64,000 nt of DNA, taken from NCBI GenBank assembly GCA_030847615.1, contig JAUMIR010000003.1, positions 286,682,265 to 286,746,264 on the forward strand, given 5' to 3'. Shown here in pieces: positions 1 through 12,319 of this stretch. Position 1 is the first letter of the stretch, and every line of letters begins with the position of its first letter. Origin of the DNA: Gambelia wislizenii (lineage: Eukaryota > Chordata > Lepidosauria > Squamata > Crotaphytidae). A program made the position numbers and the translations under genes. Under the pieces are notes generated by a model. The model did no database searches and was not told the origin of the DNA. It saw nothing but the letters and a program-made list of their open reading frames with translations.

Positions 1-810
1 TACTACTACTATTACTGCTAATGTTGCTTTGTGGTCTTTTGCTGTCTTTGCAACAAATAAGGCTACTGTCTTGACTCCCTTGTAGGATAATCTTGAAACA
101 TGATAGGAAAGACAAGTCCTTCTTCCCTGTTCCTTCCCTCTAAATACACATATCAACTTATGGCTGTGAGAGCAACAACAGCAATGAGAAGAGGCCCCTG
201 GACTAAAGCAACACTCTGACATCAGGTTCCCTGGGATTTTCAGAAGAAAGAGGAAGGGACACAGTAGTAAGGAGGACTAGGATGGAGTCCAAGGCAATAT
301 TTTGGATAAATTTGGGCCTGGCATGAAATTAAGCTGCAGATTCCAAACTGGGAAAGTGTATTTCAGACTCCCTAATTCTGAAATGTAGCTATATCACTGA
401 AATCAACTGTCAACTATTTTTCTAACTAAGGAGTCCTTTTTCTAAAATGGATGCCACAGCTGCTCAGTTATTGGGAAAACTGAATCCCCTCTTTGCAAGA
501 CATGGCATATCTGAAATGGGTCAAACAGCTACTGGCATTCAGTTTCAGTTATTAGGTTAAACACTTTTCATAGGTAAATTGGTTTATAATGATAAATATT
601 CTCTGCCTTATGCTGTAGTCAAGTACAGACTGTTAAGAAATTGCTGGAGGGGGGAAAGCGCGGGAGGCAAACACAGATTTCGACTTTTGTTGCCAAATTA
701 GAAGATATCTCACTGAAGCATGAAAAGGCTACTGTTGAACTCTCAGCCAGGTTAACATTTTAATGATTAGAAGTTGAAGAAACCAAGCAGGCAAAGGCAC
801 ATTTTCAGTA
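1..810. other. No gene; AT-rich sequence, possible old coiled-coil coding remnant near its end
   Basis: I see no exon or RNA gene. From about 690 to 800 a plus-strand frame reads as charged heptad-like sequence (KLEDISLKHEKATVELSA) with a stop, and a similar charged stretch with stops lies at 1548-1700 beyond the inserted DNA element. Together they could be a decayed LINE ORF1 or a processed pseudogene. This is weak: the frames are short and broken and I do not recognise the family. Confidence 0.3.
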
Positions 811-1387
811 GTGATTTTATCAGACCAGGCAAATAATGACAACTAATTAATGTGAAGGGTGTGCATATCAAATAACATCATCCTTTCATGTTTATGTCCT
901 GTCAAAAAGCCGTTTCTTTTTATTGATGGGCCAAACTATCAATTGAGCTCCCCTGGTGCTTTTTTGCTGGCATTGCCGGCATTTGAAATTTTGTACCATT
1001 GCACTAAGTGAATACATCGTCAATTGTCAGAACACTTCCGGGTGAGATCAGGACAGCCAGGTAGAGAATGCTTCTCCCCCCTCCCCAGTTTACTTGTAAT
1101 TTTTATAATTTGTACTTGTGTTCCTGTGCTTGTGTCTACATCTTATGTCTTTATTTACTTTAATTTTAAAGTTTGCTGCATTTGTGTCTTCCTGCAAGAA
1201 TAGCAGAGATTTGGAACCCAGAAGTAAATGGAGCCCTGTTGTGCTCCGTTACTGCCAGGGCTGTCTTTTTAACACTGCTAAAGGTAATGCTGCTCTGGTG
1301 GTGATGGGGTGCTTTTGCCAGCATAAAAACATTTCAAAATATGCTGGCAAAAGAGCGTTTATGGGTGGTGGTGGTCTGATAAGGTCC
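811..1387. mobile_element. Non-autonomous DNA element, GGACTTTATCAGAC-end family, copy a
   Basis: The left end GTGATTTTATCAGACC and right end GGTCTGATAAGGTCC are inverted repeats of the motif that ends the copies at 6994, 16820 and 40442. Internally it has the same layout as the 40442 copy: a TATTGAT...ATCAATTGA palindrome near 920-945, an ACTTCCGGGTGAGATC stretch near 1035, and a subterminal hairpin at about 1309-1357 whose arms contain CTTTTGC and GCAAAAG. A 100-codon reading frame at 1118-1420 runs through the right half and out of the element; it resembles no transposase and is not treated as a gene. No clean target duplication is left. Mobilisation by a transposase in trans is inferred. 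Confidence 0.75.
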
Positions 1388-1963
1388 AACGAGTACATGA
1401 AATGCAATCAAAAGGGATGAAGTCATTAGGTCCATTACATATGTCAAATGACCAAATGTGTCCACACTGAGACCACATATATACAAACCTGGTGAGAGTT
1501 ATTAAGGAAGACACTTCACATGCCTCCCCATAGCAGCAATTTTAATGGCCGACCATATAGAAGAAATGGAAGGCATATCCAACTCTCTGGAAGGAACAAG
1601 CATGAAAATCAAACTCAGGAAACTGTTACCTGAATAGAATGCTGAGTCTCTGAAGACTTCACTAAATGATCACCAGCTGGAGCATGCAGAGAATAAAACA
1701 ACTCATGTGAAGATCTGCAAGACTTCATAAAAGTGGTGGACTGTACATTTTTCACTGTTAAGAGGAAACAACGTGATGGTGAAGTCCCTTAAAGAGATGT
1801 CTGCTGAAAGGGTACAACCAGATGTAAACTAAAAAATGGGGCTGTGGCCAAAAAAGAATTAAAAAAAGAATGGAACTCTTTCTGTAATCTAAAGTACAGT
1901 GCTCATTGTTCAAAGACAGTAGAGAATGGGGCACCACCAAATCCCACTGACACAAAGCACTTT
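1388..1963. other. No gene; decayed charged reading frame in the middle
   Basis: A plus-strand frame starting at the ATG near 1548 reads MADHIEEMEGISNSLEG and continues in charged, broken sequence to about 1780. The style resembles the region before the RNA-recognition fold of L1-type ORF1, but I cannot confirm that. The element at 811-1387 would interrupt it if it joins the frame near 690-800. Confidence 0.25.
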
Positions 1964-2297
1964 GGACTTTTTCAGACAGGCTAAAAAACTCCCGCAGAGG
2001 TCAGGAGGAGGACGGCACTGTCCCGCTTCCAGCGATCGGTTTCGCATGACGATGTCCTCCTCCTGTCCTTCATTCATTCTCCCTCCATGCAGGAGGGATG
2101 AGAAAGCCGTCACTTTTTATTGACAGAAAACTTCTATCAATAAAAGTGATGCCTTTTCTGTCCTTCCAGCATGGAGGGAGAACGTATGAAGGACAGGAGG
2201 AGGATGGCATTGTGCAAAACCAATAACTGGAAGCGGGATAGTGCTGTCCTCCTCCCGACCTCCATGGGACTTTTTTTTAGCCTGTCTGAAAAAGTCC
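1964..2297. mobile_element. Foldback MITE with near full-length inverted arms
   Basis: The 334-bp unit starts GGACTTTTTCAGACAGGCTA and ends with the reverse complement (TAGCCTGTCTGAAAAAGTCC). Complementarity runs inwards through GGAGGAGGACGGCA-type and CTCCCTCCATGC-type blocks to a central palindrome of AATAAAAAGTGA type (2110-2155), so the whole element could fold into one hairpin. Flanks are TTT on the left and TAA on the right, so a TWA duplication may have decayed. Short frames inside on both strands reflect the palindrome and are not genes. Confidence 0.85.
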
Positions 2298-3496
2298 TAA
2301 ATCATACCAGCCTTCTGTACCATCACAATCTCAATAGTTTAAGAATGGAAAAATACCGTTTGTGCACCATTTATTATCACACTGTTCTCCCACCTAGCAC
2401 TTTAGCTCTGCTTTAGCAATCCATGATCCCATGACGTGTCTTCCACACCATGTCCATAATACCACCTTCTGACTCCAGTATGCCTTACCATATGTATGTA
2501 TGCATTTCAATTTTTTTAAACTAATGCAATTGTGAAATTATGGCAATACACTTCAATAAAAAAGAAATAAAAATTAAAAATAAATGGAAACTTCCTGCTT
2601 GGGGGGAGGGACGGAGAGGGGAAAAGGGACAGAATCACATCCACTCACACCACATGACTGCCAGGGAATCGAACTGCAGCAGTACAGACTTATCACATGG
2701 AAATCAACAATGGAAAGGGAGCACAATTGGGAGTCATTGACAGGTATTACCTGTCAATGAAAAGAAGCACTTCGGGGGGGGGAGCAAAGCAGCTACTTGA
2801 CAGACATGTGCTTGTGAAACTATTGGTGCCAGCATCATACAAAATCATTGTTAAAAGTTATTTTAAAACTATTTTAAAAGTTATTAAAATTATTACAATG
2901 GAATAAAAACAGTGCACACTGCTACAGCTGAGATAACATATATTTTTCAAAATTGTTTATCGTTGCTTTTTGTTTTATGGAAACTGGCTCTTATCAATGC
3001 TATAATACTACATGCTACCATATTGTATGGATGTTGATCTTTTGTAGTGTCACACAAATGGTAGTTTCTAGTTGAAGGTTAGATGCAGATAATTTGTTTT
3101 ACCATGTTGTGTTCTTTTTAATATCTCTTCAAAAAGTGTGAGATCATTTGGTTTTATGTCCTACAGAAGACATTGGTCAAAACACAGTGGTCATTACTTG
3201 GGCAGGCAAAGGAAACAGTTGAGGAAAAGGAAGGTCAAGGCAAAGCCAGCTCGAATAAGTAAGGGGAAGTTCACAGGGCTCTTAGCCATTCAGATACAAC
3301 CCATCCCTAAGGGCATATTTCCAGGTTCATTCTAACCATTTGGTAGCCATCTGGCTAGTTTGTGAAACGTTATTTACAGTTCCTGCTTTGCTATTGTAGT
3401 AGATCTCTGTGGTTATTACAAAAATGCTTCAGAAGCTACTTTCATTATATATACTTTTTTCAGGTGTTTACAAATTTACAAAAAGATGTAAGTAAC
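2298..3496. other. No gene or recognised repeat
   Basis: AT-rich sequence with an A-rich run at 2554-2590 and a G run near 2774. Short open frames lack domain features. Confidence 0.5.
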
Positions 3497-4660
3497 CGTG
3501 GTACATGCTCTGGTAACCTCTCGGCTCGATTTCTGTAATACTCTCCACATGGGGCTACCCTCGTACTTAGTCCGGAAACTTCAACTAGTAGAGAATATGG
3601 CAGCCAGACTGGTCTCGGGTACATCCAGAAGAGACCACAATCTTAAGATTACTCCACTGGCTGCCCACCAGTTTCCGGGCCCAATACAAGATGTTGGTTA
3701 TCACCTTTAAAGCCCTAAATGGCTTGGGCCCAGCCTATCTTTGGGACCACCTCCTTCAATATAATCCTCCCTGTGCACTCAGGTCCTCTGGGAGGAATTT
3801 GTTACAACCTTTAAAAACTAGGCTTTCCTCAAGCTTCTTGAGAGCCTTTTCGGCTATTGCTTCCAGATTGTGGAACGGCCTGCCAGATGAGATCCGTCAT
3901 ATCACCACCCTAAATAGCTTTTAAAAAGCTCTTAAGGCGGATCTCTTCTGGCAGGCCTTTCCTGACTAGATACCCGGCCATCAAAAAAGGAAATCTATCT
4001 TGTCCCGATCTCACCATGTCCACCGTCCATTGTTCATTTTTATTCTTTATTTTTTTTTAATTTTTTATTTTTTGGTATTTTTAAAGTACAGTTGTCCCTC
4101 CACATTAGCGGGGGTTAGGTTCTTGAGACCCCCACGAATGTGGGAAAACCGGGGCATTTCTGAGGGGACTCCAGGCCTTAGAAGCCCCGGAGTCCACTGA
4201 GAAAGGCTGTGGATGGGGAGGAGGCTGCGCTGCCTCTCCCCGGCCTTCCTGAGGGGACTCCGGGTCTTAGAAGCCTCGGAGTCCCCTTAGGAAGGCCGGG
4301 AAAGGGGAGGGAGGGAGGCTGCCCGCCCCACCCCCTGGCCTTCCTGAGCAGACTCCGGGGCTTTGAAGCCCTGGAACTGTCTCTGGAAGGCCCGAGAAGG
4401 TGCAGGCAGGAGGTTACCCCACCTCTCGGCAGCCTTCCTAAGGGGCTGGGGCTAAACTGCGAATAATCAAAACTGTGATTGTGAAAGCCGCGAATGTCGA
4501 GGGGCATCTGTATGTATTAATTCCTAAATTATTTAATTGTATTTTAAGGGGGTGGGTGGGATTGAGGGTTTGGATGTATATTTTAATTGTTGCAAGCCAC
4601 CCTGATTGTGTTTCGTAGAGGGGCAGGAAATTAATAATAATAATAATAATAATAATAATT
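3497..4660 (+). pseudogene. L2-clade LINE 3' end, 5'-truncated, interrupted by a MITE
   Basis: Two plus-strand segments (3497-4088 and 4511-4660) flank a MITE. The coding part is the C-terminal tail of the L2 ORF2 protein: VHALVTSRLDFCNTLHMGLP, then ENMAARLVSGTSRRDH, then after a frameshift near 3690 FKALNGLGPAYLWDHLLQ, and RLWNGLPDEIR at the end. These motifs follow the reverse transcriptase in L2 elements; the endonuclease and transcriptase are absent. The stop is at about 3922. After the MITE the copy resumes with a GCCACCCTGATTGTG-type 3' terminus and ends in an (ATA)n tail at 4632-4659, which is how L2 elements terminate. Coding is lost through truncation and frameshift. Confidence 0.88.
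4089..4510. mobile_element. Pogo/mariner-like MITE inserted in the L2 3' UTR
   Basis: Ends CAGTTGTCCCTCC and GAGGGGCATCTG are inverted repeats, flanked on both sides by TA (4087-4088 and 4511-4512). TA duplication and a CAGT start are known of Tc1/mariner-pogo elements. The interior is GC-rich and carries repeated CTTCCTGAGGGGACTCC-like blocks (about 4155-4360), so it is longer and different inside from the other pogo-like copies here. It lies inside an L2 and is therefore younger. Overlapping frames on both strands here come from the internal repeats. Confidence 0.85.
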
Positions 4661-6993
4661 GTAATGCTTTGATTGGAATTTATTGTTTGAAAGGCTCATT
4701 CTTAAGCAAAAAACCCCACGCTTTGGCTAGCTTCTGTTTGATTACTTTTGAATTTAAAAAATAACGGGAAAGGTTTAATTTCATGCTTCACAAGCATTTC
4801 TGAACATATCCCACATGTTCTCAGGGAATAAGAAGAATGGTCTATTTTTAATTTGGCACATTTTTCTTAATTCTTTAGTGGGATCAAATTCCTTTGGATT
4901 AAAATTGTGGTCGAGTTTAAAGTGAAAAGCTGAGTGACAGTACCTCTGGAAATTGATTTTCTATGTACCCATGCTTGGTTATTTAGAGCACACACTGCAT
5001 TGAGCCATAGCAACTTGCCCATACTCTTCAGATAGCCACCAGAAGCCCTCCTTGTGTGCATATTTGTAAGAGCCGATGAGCGCATGGAATAAGATCTTCT
5101 CAAAAACGAACCTTCCCTTGGGGAACTTTGGTGCAACTGATGCCAAACAGTCTGTAAAAGTTTCAGCGGTAAATGCTATTTTTTTTTTTTACAAAAAGCA
5201 TTGCTTGTATTGTTTTATTGCTTTAATTGAGTGTCATCATGAATTTATCTTAAAAGGCAAGCTATAAATTTTTGTTCTCTTAGCTAAAACTCCTACCATC
5301 ACCAGAAAGATCAAAAGTTAGAAGTTGAGGAAAAGAAAACTCCTTTTTGCTCACCCTGGGAGAGAGCAAATGGAATTTAGGGGCTCTATTTGCAGCCTTC
5401 CCATCTCAACAAAACATATGCAGAGGATGGAAAGGCTGATTTCACATCGAAACAGCATAAAGGACTTGTCTTAAAAGACAGTTTACCCCATCTAGCCCCC
5501 ATTTTGGAGACTTGCAGTCCTGACGATAGAGAGCTTTTGCCTTGTTTTGCCCCTGGGCAGCCCTCACAACCCCTGGGGTAAAGACAGTGCTAAGATGGGG
5601 GGAAGATGATATGGCCTGATAATTTTTTTAAAAAAATACTTGTTAAAATGTGTTTCAGCCAAATTAAAATGGATTGGGCCCCATGTGACCCCAGGAGCCT
5701 TTTCTGGCATGCTGACCCGCTGCTGCAGTTGCCTTCTGCCATCACTCTTCTGAAGCAGTAAGCAGTCCCACAGCATGTCACAGAGACTGGTCATGTACAG
5801 GGGGCCTTGATTACATGTTGTGGTCCAGCTTCCTAGATTAAGAGAGAGCGAGGGAGATGGTGGTGGTGGCTGCTGCCGCAACAGGCTGGCATGACTGTCT
5901 GGGCTTCCTTCCATTTTGTGGAGGCAATGGAAGAAGAAGAAGCCTGATCCATGGGCAGGATATGCCGGCATGTAGATGAGCCCAAAGAGTCAACTGGTTT
6001 TGGTGGATGGCTTCAGGAAGAGGTGATGGAAGTGGATATTGACAAGGAAAAGAAAGGCATAGAAGCACATGGGAATAGCTTTTTATGGTTCCACATTTCT
6101 CACAGGAGGAACGGCTTCTCTTTCATTACCAAGATCTCATCTTGGTCAAGGCAGCATCACCTTCAATTATTTCAAAAATATAATTGAACCAGTGATTTTA
6201 CTTTTTCAGTGTGATCACTGTGTCATTATCATATTAATCTACTGGGATTACTGGGCATATCAATGCATGCTCATATAATATGAGAATATGTTTTCATGTT
6301 CTTCCCATTATGAATACCAGAGATTTGAAATAGTTGTAAAAATGTAAGCACAAAGAAATGAATGAAGTAGAAATATTTACTCTCATAATCTATAGTAGAT
6401 CAAATGCCAAGTAATATGACTAACATCATGATTAACACCTGTGCTTCAAGGCAAAATATGAACATTGCTATAGGACACTCATTTTACAAATCAAAATGTC
6501 AACACCTATTATGACATTATTGCTATCATCATCTATAATTTACATACAGAAATGTTATGTTTTCCTGCTCACAGGCACAACACTGTTAATAAGTTTAATT
6601 TGGTAATTATTTTGACAATTAAAAAGATTTCCCAGTCTAATAAGATGATTAGTCTGTGAGAAGACTAGGAAATCCAGTTTGACTTCCCTAAAGCCAAGTT
6701 TTTAAAATGATAAACAAACTGATACTCCTTTCCCATCAAATAGTGTGTAAGGTTTTCCCCCTTTCTCACTCAGACATAAAACTTAGTTTACAGATGAGTA
6801 AACAAAAGATAGTCAGCTAAAAATAAGAGGCACAATCAAGTCAAACACACACATTTCTGTATTCCATTGACCTTTACACGTGCTACATAGGTCTTTGAAG
6901 AACCTTCAGATGGTCCTAAATGATGTGCTGCTTTTGATACCAGGCCCACAGATGAAAACTAGTTTACATGCTCCTTAATGTGAGAGAAATTGT
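4661..6993. other. No gene or recognised repeat
   Basis: No family-like frame was found. The minus-strand frame at 5564-5971 (135 codons) covers a GGT/GCT-rich stretch and has no recognisable domain. The remainder is AT-rich. Confidence 0.45.
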
Positions 6994-7557
6994 GGACTTT
7001 ATCAGACGTGGCAACTATGGCATCATAACGATGCCCAATGAACATGAAAAAACGCCTATTTTGCACAACATTGTGCTTTCGTGTTCTTCTGTTGTAAATA
7101 AAGCATTCTTTTTTATTGATGAGCCAAGCCATCAATTGATCAGCCATGGCATGTTTTCCACATAATTGCAGCATCTGAAATTGTGCTTTGTTCTGCTGGT
7201 GTGAGTTCAGCATCAATGGGCAGCCCCCACCAGAAAACATCCAAGTGAGAACATGATAACTAGCAACAGGACACTCTTTTTATGAACCTCTGCATTTTGC
7301 AGGCAAGTTTTTAAGTGTGTTTCAGTACTTTGTGTTCATTTTAAAAGTTTTCTTTAGCTGTTTTAAGACTTATAAGCATGCTTGCATCTTCTCGCGAGAA
7401 CTGCTGAGATCATGTGCACCCACCAAAGTGGAAGTACGGGGCTGTTTTTTCATGATATTATGGCAACATTTGATATAAAGAGTTATTTTGCTGGTGCACT
7501 AATGGTTTAAACTATGGTGGGAAAGAAACATTTTTGGAGGCTCGTCTGATAAAGTCC
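6994..7557. mobile_element. Non-autonomous DNA element, GGACTTTATCAGAC-end family, copy c
   Basis: Left end GGACTTTATCAGACGTGGC and right end CTCGTCTGATAAAGTCC form inverted repeats. The interior has the family's TTTTATTGATGAGCC...CATCAATTGATC palindrome near 7110-7140 and a TCTCGCGAGAACTGC segment near 7390 that recurs in the 16820 copy. Flanks are TGT and TTA, so no target duplication is visible. No transposase frame. Confidence 0.8.
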
Positions 7558-8761
7558 TTAATTTATATTTGAGAGTGGACTATTCTAGTCCTGAGAATGT
7601 AATCTGTGCTCTCACTGCTATTATATTAAGGCCACAATCCAGTAGTGTACTTCCACTGGATCCTGCTGTTTCTACTGGCAAACTTCCCTCTCTCTTGCAT
7701 CCCTTGGTGTACCTAAAATCCTGCTCTGGATGGCTGGATAATCCACCAGTGTAGGCGAGGCACCATAGAGGATTGCAGTGGAAGGTGAAGAGATTGGCAA
7801 TTCCATAGGTGTTACAGACAGAAGTGTATCATTGGCTATAGAAGTACACTGTTGAATCTTAGCTTGAGAGCATAAGGAGAAAATGTACACGCAACCTTAC
7901 TTCTAAATTTTCTCCAGTTTTGATAGTACAATATAATTTTCACTTTAAGAATCTTATAAATGGCCATTTCAAATAAGCTAGCATGAGTAGCTCTGTAAGC
8001 ATGCTACGATTTGATTTTCAGCTGAGCAATTCCCATTCCAGGGAAGAGAGACAGAGAAATTAACAAGACAGAAAGGAATTAGTGTCTGAGTCTGCTTTCT
8101 GAGTCCTCATCATAAATATCTCCACTTAACAACCACTGATTTGTAGGAAAAAATACCTGATCACTGAAAAAAAAACTTTCAATAAATAAAATATCATTAA
8201 GCTCCTTTCCTTGTGTTTTGGCAAGGATATCTGTAGTGCATTAATAAGAGCGCTCTTTATGCTTATTATTGAAATGAGAAATATGCCTTTACTTTAAATG
8301 CAAATGATGTCAGCCTACAAATAAAGAAATTATGACTGAAAGAAAAGATCTTTCCTAGTTACAAGTAGCAAAATAGGATGGCCTTTCTAGAAAAAAACAG
8401 ACCCAAAGCCAAATAGTGTGACTTGTTGATGGTCTTGATTCAAACTTTGTCCCAAAGATCCTAATAACGCCACAGTATAATAAAGGCATTTATTTATTTA
8501 AATAAAGGTAGGGATAGTCATAATTCCCAAACTTAACAAAAGAGCATGGATGAAACAAAATATGAGCAAGATGTGTGGAACTGGACAAATGCCTACATGT
8601 CTAGGGTACAGAACATGCAGCTGTCATTGACATAGGCTAGGATCCAGATATCAATAGCCTAAATCCAATTGCTAGTCCAAACTACAGTAGACCCATTGAG
8701 TCAGTAGAAGCTTGATAAGTCAACATGTATTTATATAAGTCCCAATATTTCAATGTGTGTA
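7558..8761. other. No gene or recognised repeat
   Basis: AT-rich. Short frames only, without motifs. Confidence 0.5.
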
Positions 8762-8990
8762 CAATCAGCTCTCTGTTTCCACGGATTTGGCATCACCCGA
8801 TTTCACCATCCACAGCTTGAAAATATTTAAAAAAGTATCCAAGAAGCAAACCTTGATTTTGCCATTTTAGATAAGGAACAGCATTTTACTATGCCATTAT
8901 ATATAATAGGACTTGAGCATCCACAGATTTTTGTATCCATGGGAGGTCTTGGAACCAAACCCCAACGGATACCAAGGGCCCACTGAACTG
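8762..8990. mobile_element. Pogo-like MITE, subfamily A
   Basis: Starts CAATCAGCTCTCTG, ends GCCCACTGAACTG, and is flanked by TA at 8760-8761 and 8991-8992. The interior matches the copies at 23129, 37927 and 45726: a TTGATTTTGCCATTTTA segment and GGATACC...ATCCACGG-type subterminal arms. The ends have diverged, so it is an old copy. Confidence 0.8.
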
Positions 8991-9087
8991 TAGTTGGCAC
9001 TACTGGTTGGACTGAGGCCAACACAAATAGAAGAACTAAGTGACAACATTTCTCCCCAAACACTTAGGATTTATATCAGTCAGATAT

Positions 9088-9150
9088 CTGGACTACAACT
9101 TCCAACATTCCTGACCATTGGCCATGCTGGCTGGGACAGTTAAAGTACAG
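9088..9150. repeat. Short dispersed repeat remnant (CCATTGGCCATGCTGGCTGG type)
   Basis: The run GACTACAACTTCCAACATTC followed by CCATTGGCCATGCTGGC resembles the arms and centre of the palindromic element at 60097-60180 and the remnant at 23663-23765. It is a fragment with one arm missing. Confidence 0.5.
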
Positions 9151-9982
9151 AACATCTTGAGGTTACAAGATTAAGGAAGGCTCATCTAGATGGAATTTTA
9201 CCTTGAAAAAAAATATGTGTTTCATGATTTCAAATGAAGAGAAAATGGATAGAATAATGGACAACTCTTGGCCAAAATACAAAGAGAAGAAGAGCCTGAT
9301 GGAGTGTCTGCTGAGTGAGTAAATACTGCCCTGCCTGCGTCAGAAGCGTGTACATGCGCATGTGCTTATTTAGCTAAATGAAAAACACATGAAACTGCCT
9401 GAAATAAATCTCTCCAACTAATGAATATTAAAAACTGATGCCTGACCTTCAGCTCTTGAACAGATTACAGCTTTCATAGCTCTTCTGGCTCCCAAAACAT
9501 GGGATACAGCATTGGTGAAAGCAACTTGTAGTTGAATCAAGTGGCTGGTCTCCTTTGCTCTGAAAGCGAAGCCAGTTATAATATATCATATGTGCCTAGT
9601 TTGGGACTGAAGGAAGGTGATCTGATGGAAGCTGAATTTGTCTAAGAATGTAATGACCCTTTGCAGATTTTATGATCTGCAGAGAACAGGGTTACACAAA
9701 ACCAGTACAATAAAATCAGGTTCAGGCATTCCACTAAAAGTGAAACAGAAGTTTACTATAGAAGATGTTATAGAAATATAGGATGTGGCTACAAAATACA
9801 AGTCACAGATCAGAATTAAATAATAGTAAAATAAGTAATATTAGTAATAACTTATCAAGGACAAACATAAATACAAAAGGTAAAATAAAACAAGAAACAG
9901 GAGGCATGGGCCACTAAAGACTTGATAGATTTGGAGTGATTAACCATAATATACAAGGGGTGACATCTTGTTAACAACATAA
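9151..9982. other. No gene or recognised repeat
   Basis: AT-rich with an A-rich stretch at about 9735-9900. No supported feature. Confidence 0.45.
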
Positions 9983-10600
9983 GGGCTTGTCTAGATGAGA
10001 AGATATAATGCTTATTGCTTCATATTAATACAAAACTGCAGCAGTGTTCTTTTGTTTCCATGGTTCTTTGGCAAAATTGCTGGTATGGGAAACTATTTGC
10101 ATATGAAGTTCTCATACAGCCACGGCCATGCATGGACACAGTGGCCAAGGATGAATTACTCACACTATTATTCTCAACAAGTTATTGATGTGGCACAGAT
10201 TTTTTATATATATACTGCAAATCAAAGGAGCACAGGTGTGCCCTTCCACTTAAAAAAGCTGTTTGGTCACCTCAGCGCAGCAAAAAAGTATGTGATTGGC
10301 AACACAAAATTTTAAAATGGCACTTGTAGCCACTTCATTGCTGGCAAGCTCACCCCCTGTGCACATCCAACCAATCATCTTTCTACTTCCACCCTGTGCT
10401 GTGATGTGAATCGGTTATCCAAACGAGTGGCAATGTGCATTTCCATGCATTATTTTAAAAACGTCAGGAAAACCTGCAAAGGCTTCCCCCATAGTTTTTG
10501 GCCCCCTCCTTCTGAATAAGGCAAATCACTGGGATCTCGTTGGGACAAAAGGTATTCCCTGCAAATTCTATTATGATTATTTTCACTGTCTAGACGACCC
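9983..10600. mobile_element. DNA element with GGGCTTGTCTAGA / TCTAGACGACCC ends
   Basis: GGGCTTGTCTAGATGAG on the left pairs imperfectly with CTGTCTAGACGACCC on the right, and ATAA is duplicated at 9979-9982 and 10601-10604. A 106-codon plus-strand frame at 9995-10315 lies inside; it has no recognised transposase motif. Superfamily is not assigned: a 4-bp duplication would fit a Chapaev-like or other group, but an ATAA match in AT-rich DNA can arise by chance. Confidence 0.55.
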
Positions 10601-11640
10601 ATAAGTGTGTGTAAGTGTGGCTTATGCACACAGATATCTCTTTTTGGACAGGTCAGAGGAGGCTATTTTAGCACCCTTTCCAGAACCTTCCAGCTGGCAT
10701 TTTTTAAAACCCCAGGAGGTGTCACTACTGCTGCTTCTTATGAAGGGAAGGAGGAGGCAATTCAGAAAAAGAAGCTGCAACTGTTCTGGCCTCCAAGGGG
10801 AAGGAAAAGAAAAGTGCCCTCCATTTGTGAGTGCACCCTTGTTTCTTCCCTTCCAGGCTGACAGCAGCTGCTTCATCATTATCTGAATTGCCTCCCTGCT
10901 CTCTCCACTGTCTTCCTAGTAAGCAATAGCAAGCTCCTCTTGGGGCTTGACAACTGCCAGGATAAAGACACAGAATCCCATGGGCAGAGCATGATACTCC
11001 ACCTAGGTGATGTAGGATCTCAGCCAAAGGTTTCTGGAAACATTATAAATAACAATATAATAGGAATATTAATCAGGCCTGACTAAGCAACAAATATTAA
11101 TAAGAATCCTAAGCATGCTTAGCAATTTAACATGACAATTGTATTGTAACTTATTAGGAGAAATATAATTACATGTTAAGTAATTAATGAATAAATAATT
11201 AACAGATGGAAGCATAACAAAATCAAGATGCATCAGTATCTCATCAAACACATTGGCACCAAGGTGTCCAAAGAAAATACCAGTTTCCTTTGCAGAGGAG
11301 GAAAGGGTTAAAATATGTCTTCTGTGGCTGCCATCCACCCACCCTCCTCTGCAGTAGACATTTGCCTTTAAAACAAAACAAAATGCCCAATAACCTCTGC
11401 ATGCACAATGGAAAGACATTTAATATCACATCTAGTTTGGACCATAAGGAAAAATCTTAACAGGATTTGAACGTTTTACCAGTTCACTTCAAATGCCAGG
11501 AACAATTTTTGGCTACTATTCAATTGGTCAGGGTTTGAGAAGACCTTCTACTAGCTTCCATCTTATACTAAATATCCACCTAGAAGTATCAAATAAACAA
11601 ACATGTGTGCCAAATGTGTCAGGCTGAATTTCCTGAACTA
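10601..11640. other. No gene; moderately GC-rich start then AT-rich
   Basis: Overlapping frames on both strands at 10605-11027 and a minus-strand 116-codon frame at 11069-11419 show no domain. I read them as chance open frames. Confidence 0.4.
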
Positions 11641-11700
11641 TCACAGAATTATAGAGTTGGAAGGAACTGCAAGGATCATCTAGTCCAGCCCCCCTGTAAT
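11641..11700 (-). pseudogene. CR1 3'-end fragment
   Basis: ATTATAGAGTTGGAAGGAAC followed by ATCTAGTCCAGCCCC is the antisense of the CR1 3' terminus also seen at 50223, 55921 and 63371. Only about 60 bp remain. Confidence 0.75.
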
Positions 11701-11939
11701 AACTTACCTTCTGGATTCGGATGATTGAGTTGGAGAGGAGGAGGCAAATTGCTAGATAATGATGGTCTCTGAGTCTGAAAAGCCAGGGCTTGAGGGCAAG
11801 AGGGGGGCTACTCCCCAGCAGGAGGCTGCAGGTGCTAAAACCCCATTGCCATCATTCATGGAGCAATGAAGAGACAAGGACAGATTGTGCCGCTGACAGT
11901 GGCTATTAAGTAGGAGATGCCGACCTAATTAGGTACCTA
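11701..11939. other. No gene or recognised repeat
   Basis: GC-moderate spacer between the CR1 fragment and the next MITE. Confidence 0.4.
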
Positions 11940-12237
11940 GGACTTTATCAGACATGGCAAAAACCGCATCATTAGGATGGGATGATTGCAGAAATAGATG
12001 AAATTATCAGAAATTATGTTGTCACTTACCTATACCAGCTGCATCGCACTGGCATGGAGGAGGCATCACTTTTTGTGACAGCTTAGCCCCTCAATAAAAG
12101 TGATGCCTCATTCGCACCAGTGCGACACAGCATGAACAGGTAAGCAATGAGGGTGCCTGATAATTTTGCCTTTTCTGCTATCTTTGTGTCCTAAATGGTG
12201 TGGGTTTTAGTGATATTGGCCTCTTCTGATAAAGTCC
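11940..12237. mobile_element. Non-autonomous DNA element, GGACTTTATCAGAC-end family, CTA target duplication
   Basis: Left GGACTTTATCAGACATGGC, right TCTGATAAAGTCC, with CTA directly flanking both ends (11937-11939 and 12238-12240). The centre holds an imperfect palindrome around 12050-12110 (GGCATCACTTTTTGTGAC against CAATAAAAGTGATGCC), with the same AAAAGTGATGCC core as the foldback MITE at 1964. No frame of note. It lies directly beside a LINE endonuclease remnant. Confidence 0.85.
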
Positions 12238-12319
12238 CTAGCGTCTGGAGACAGCTGCCTATAAATCTCCCAGGCGTCCCTGGCTTCTTTGTTGCTTTCA
12301 ACCCACTTTCTTGATGACT

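Noticed and set aside
4178..4507. Proline/Gly/Arg-rich frames on both strands
   Set aside because: They come from the GC-rich internal repeats of a pogo-like MITE.
5564..5971. 135-codon minus-strand frame
   Set aside because: No recognisable domain; low-complexity start; overlaps equally open frames in other phases.
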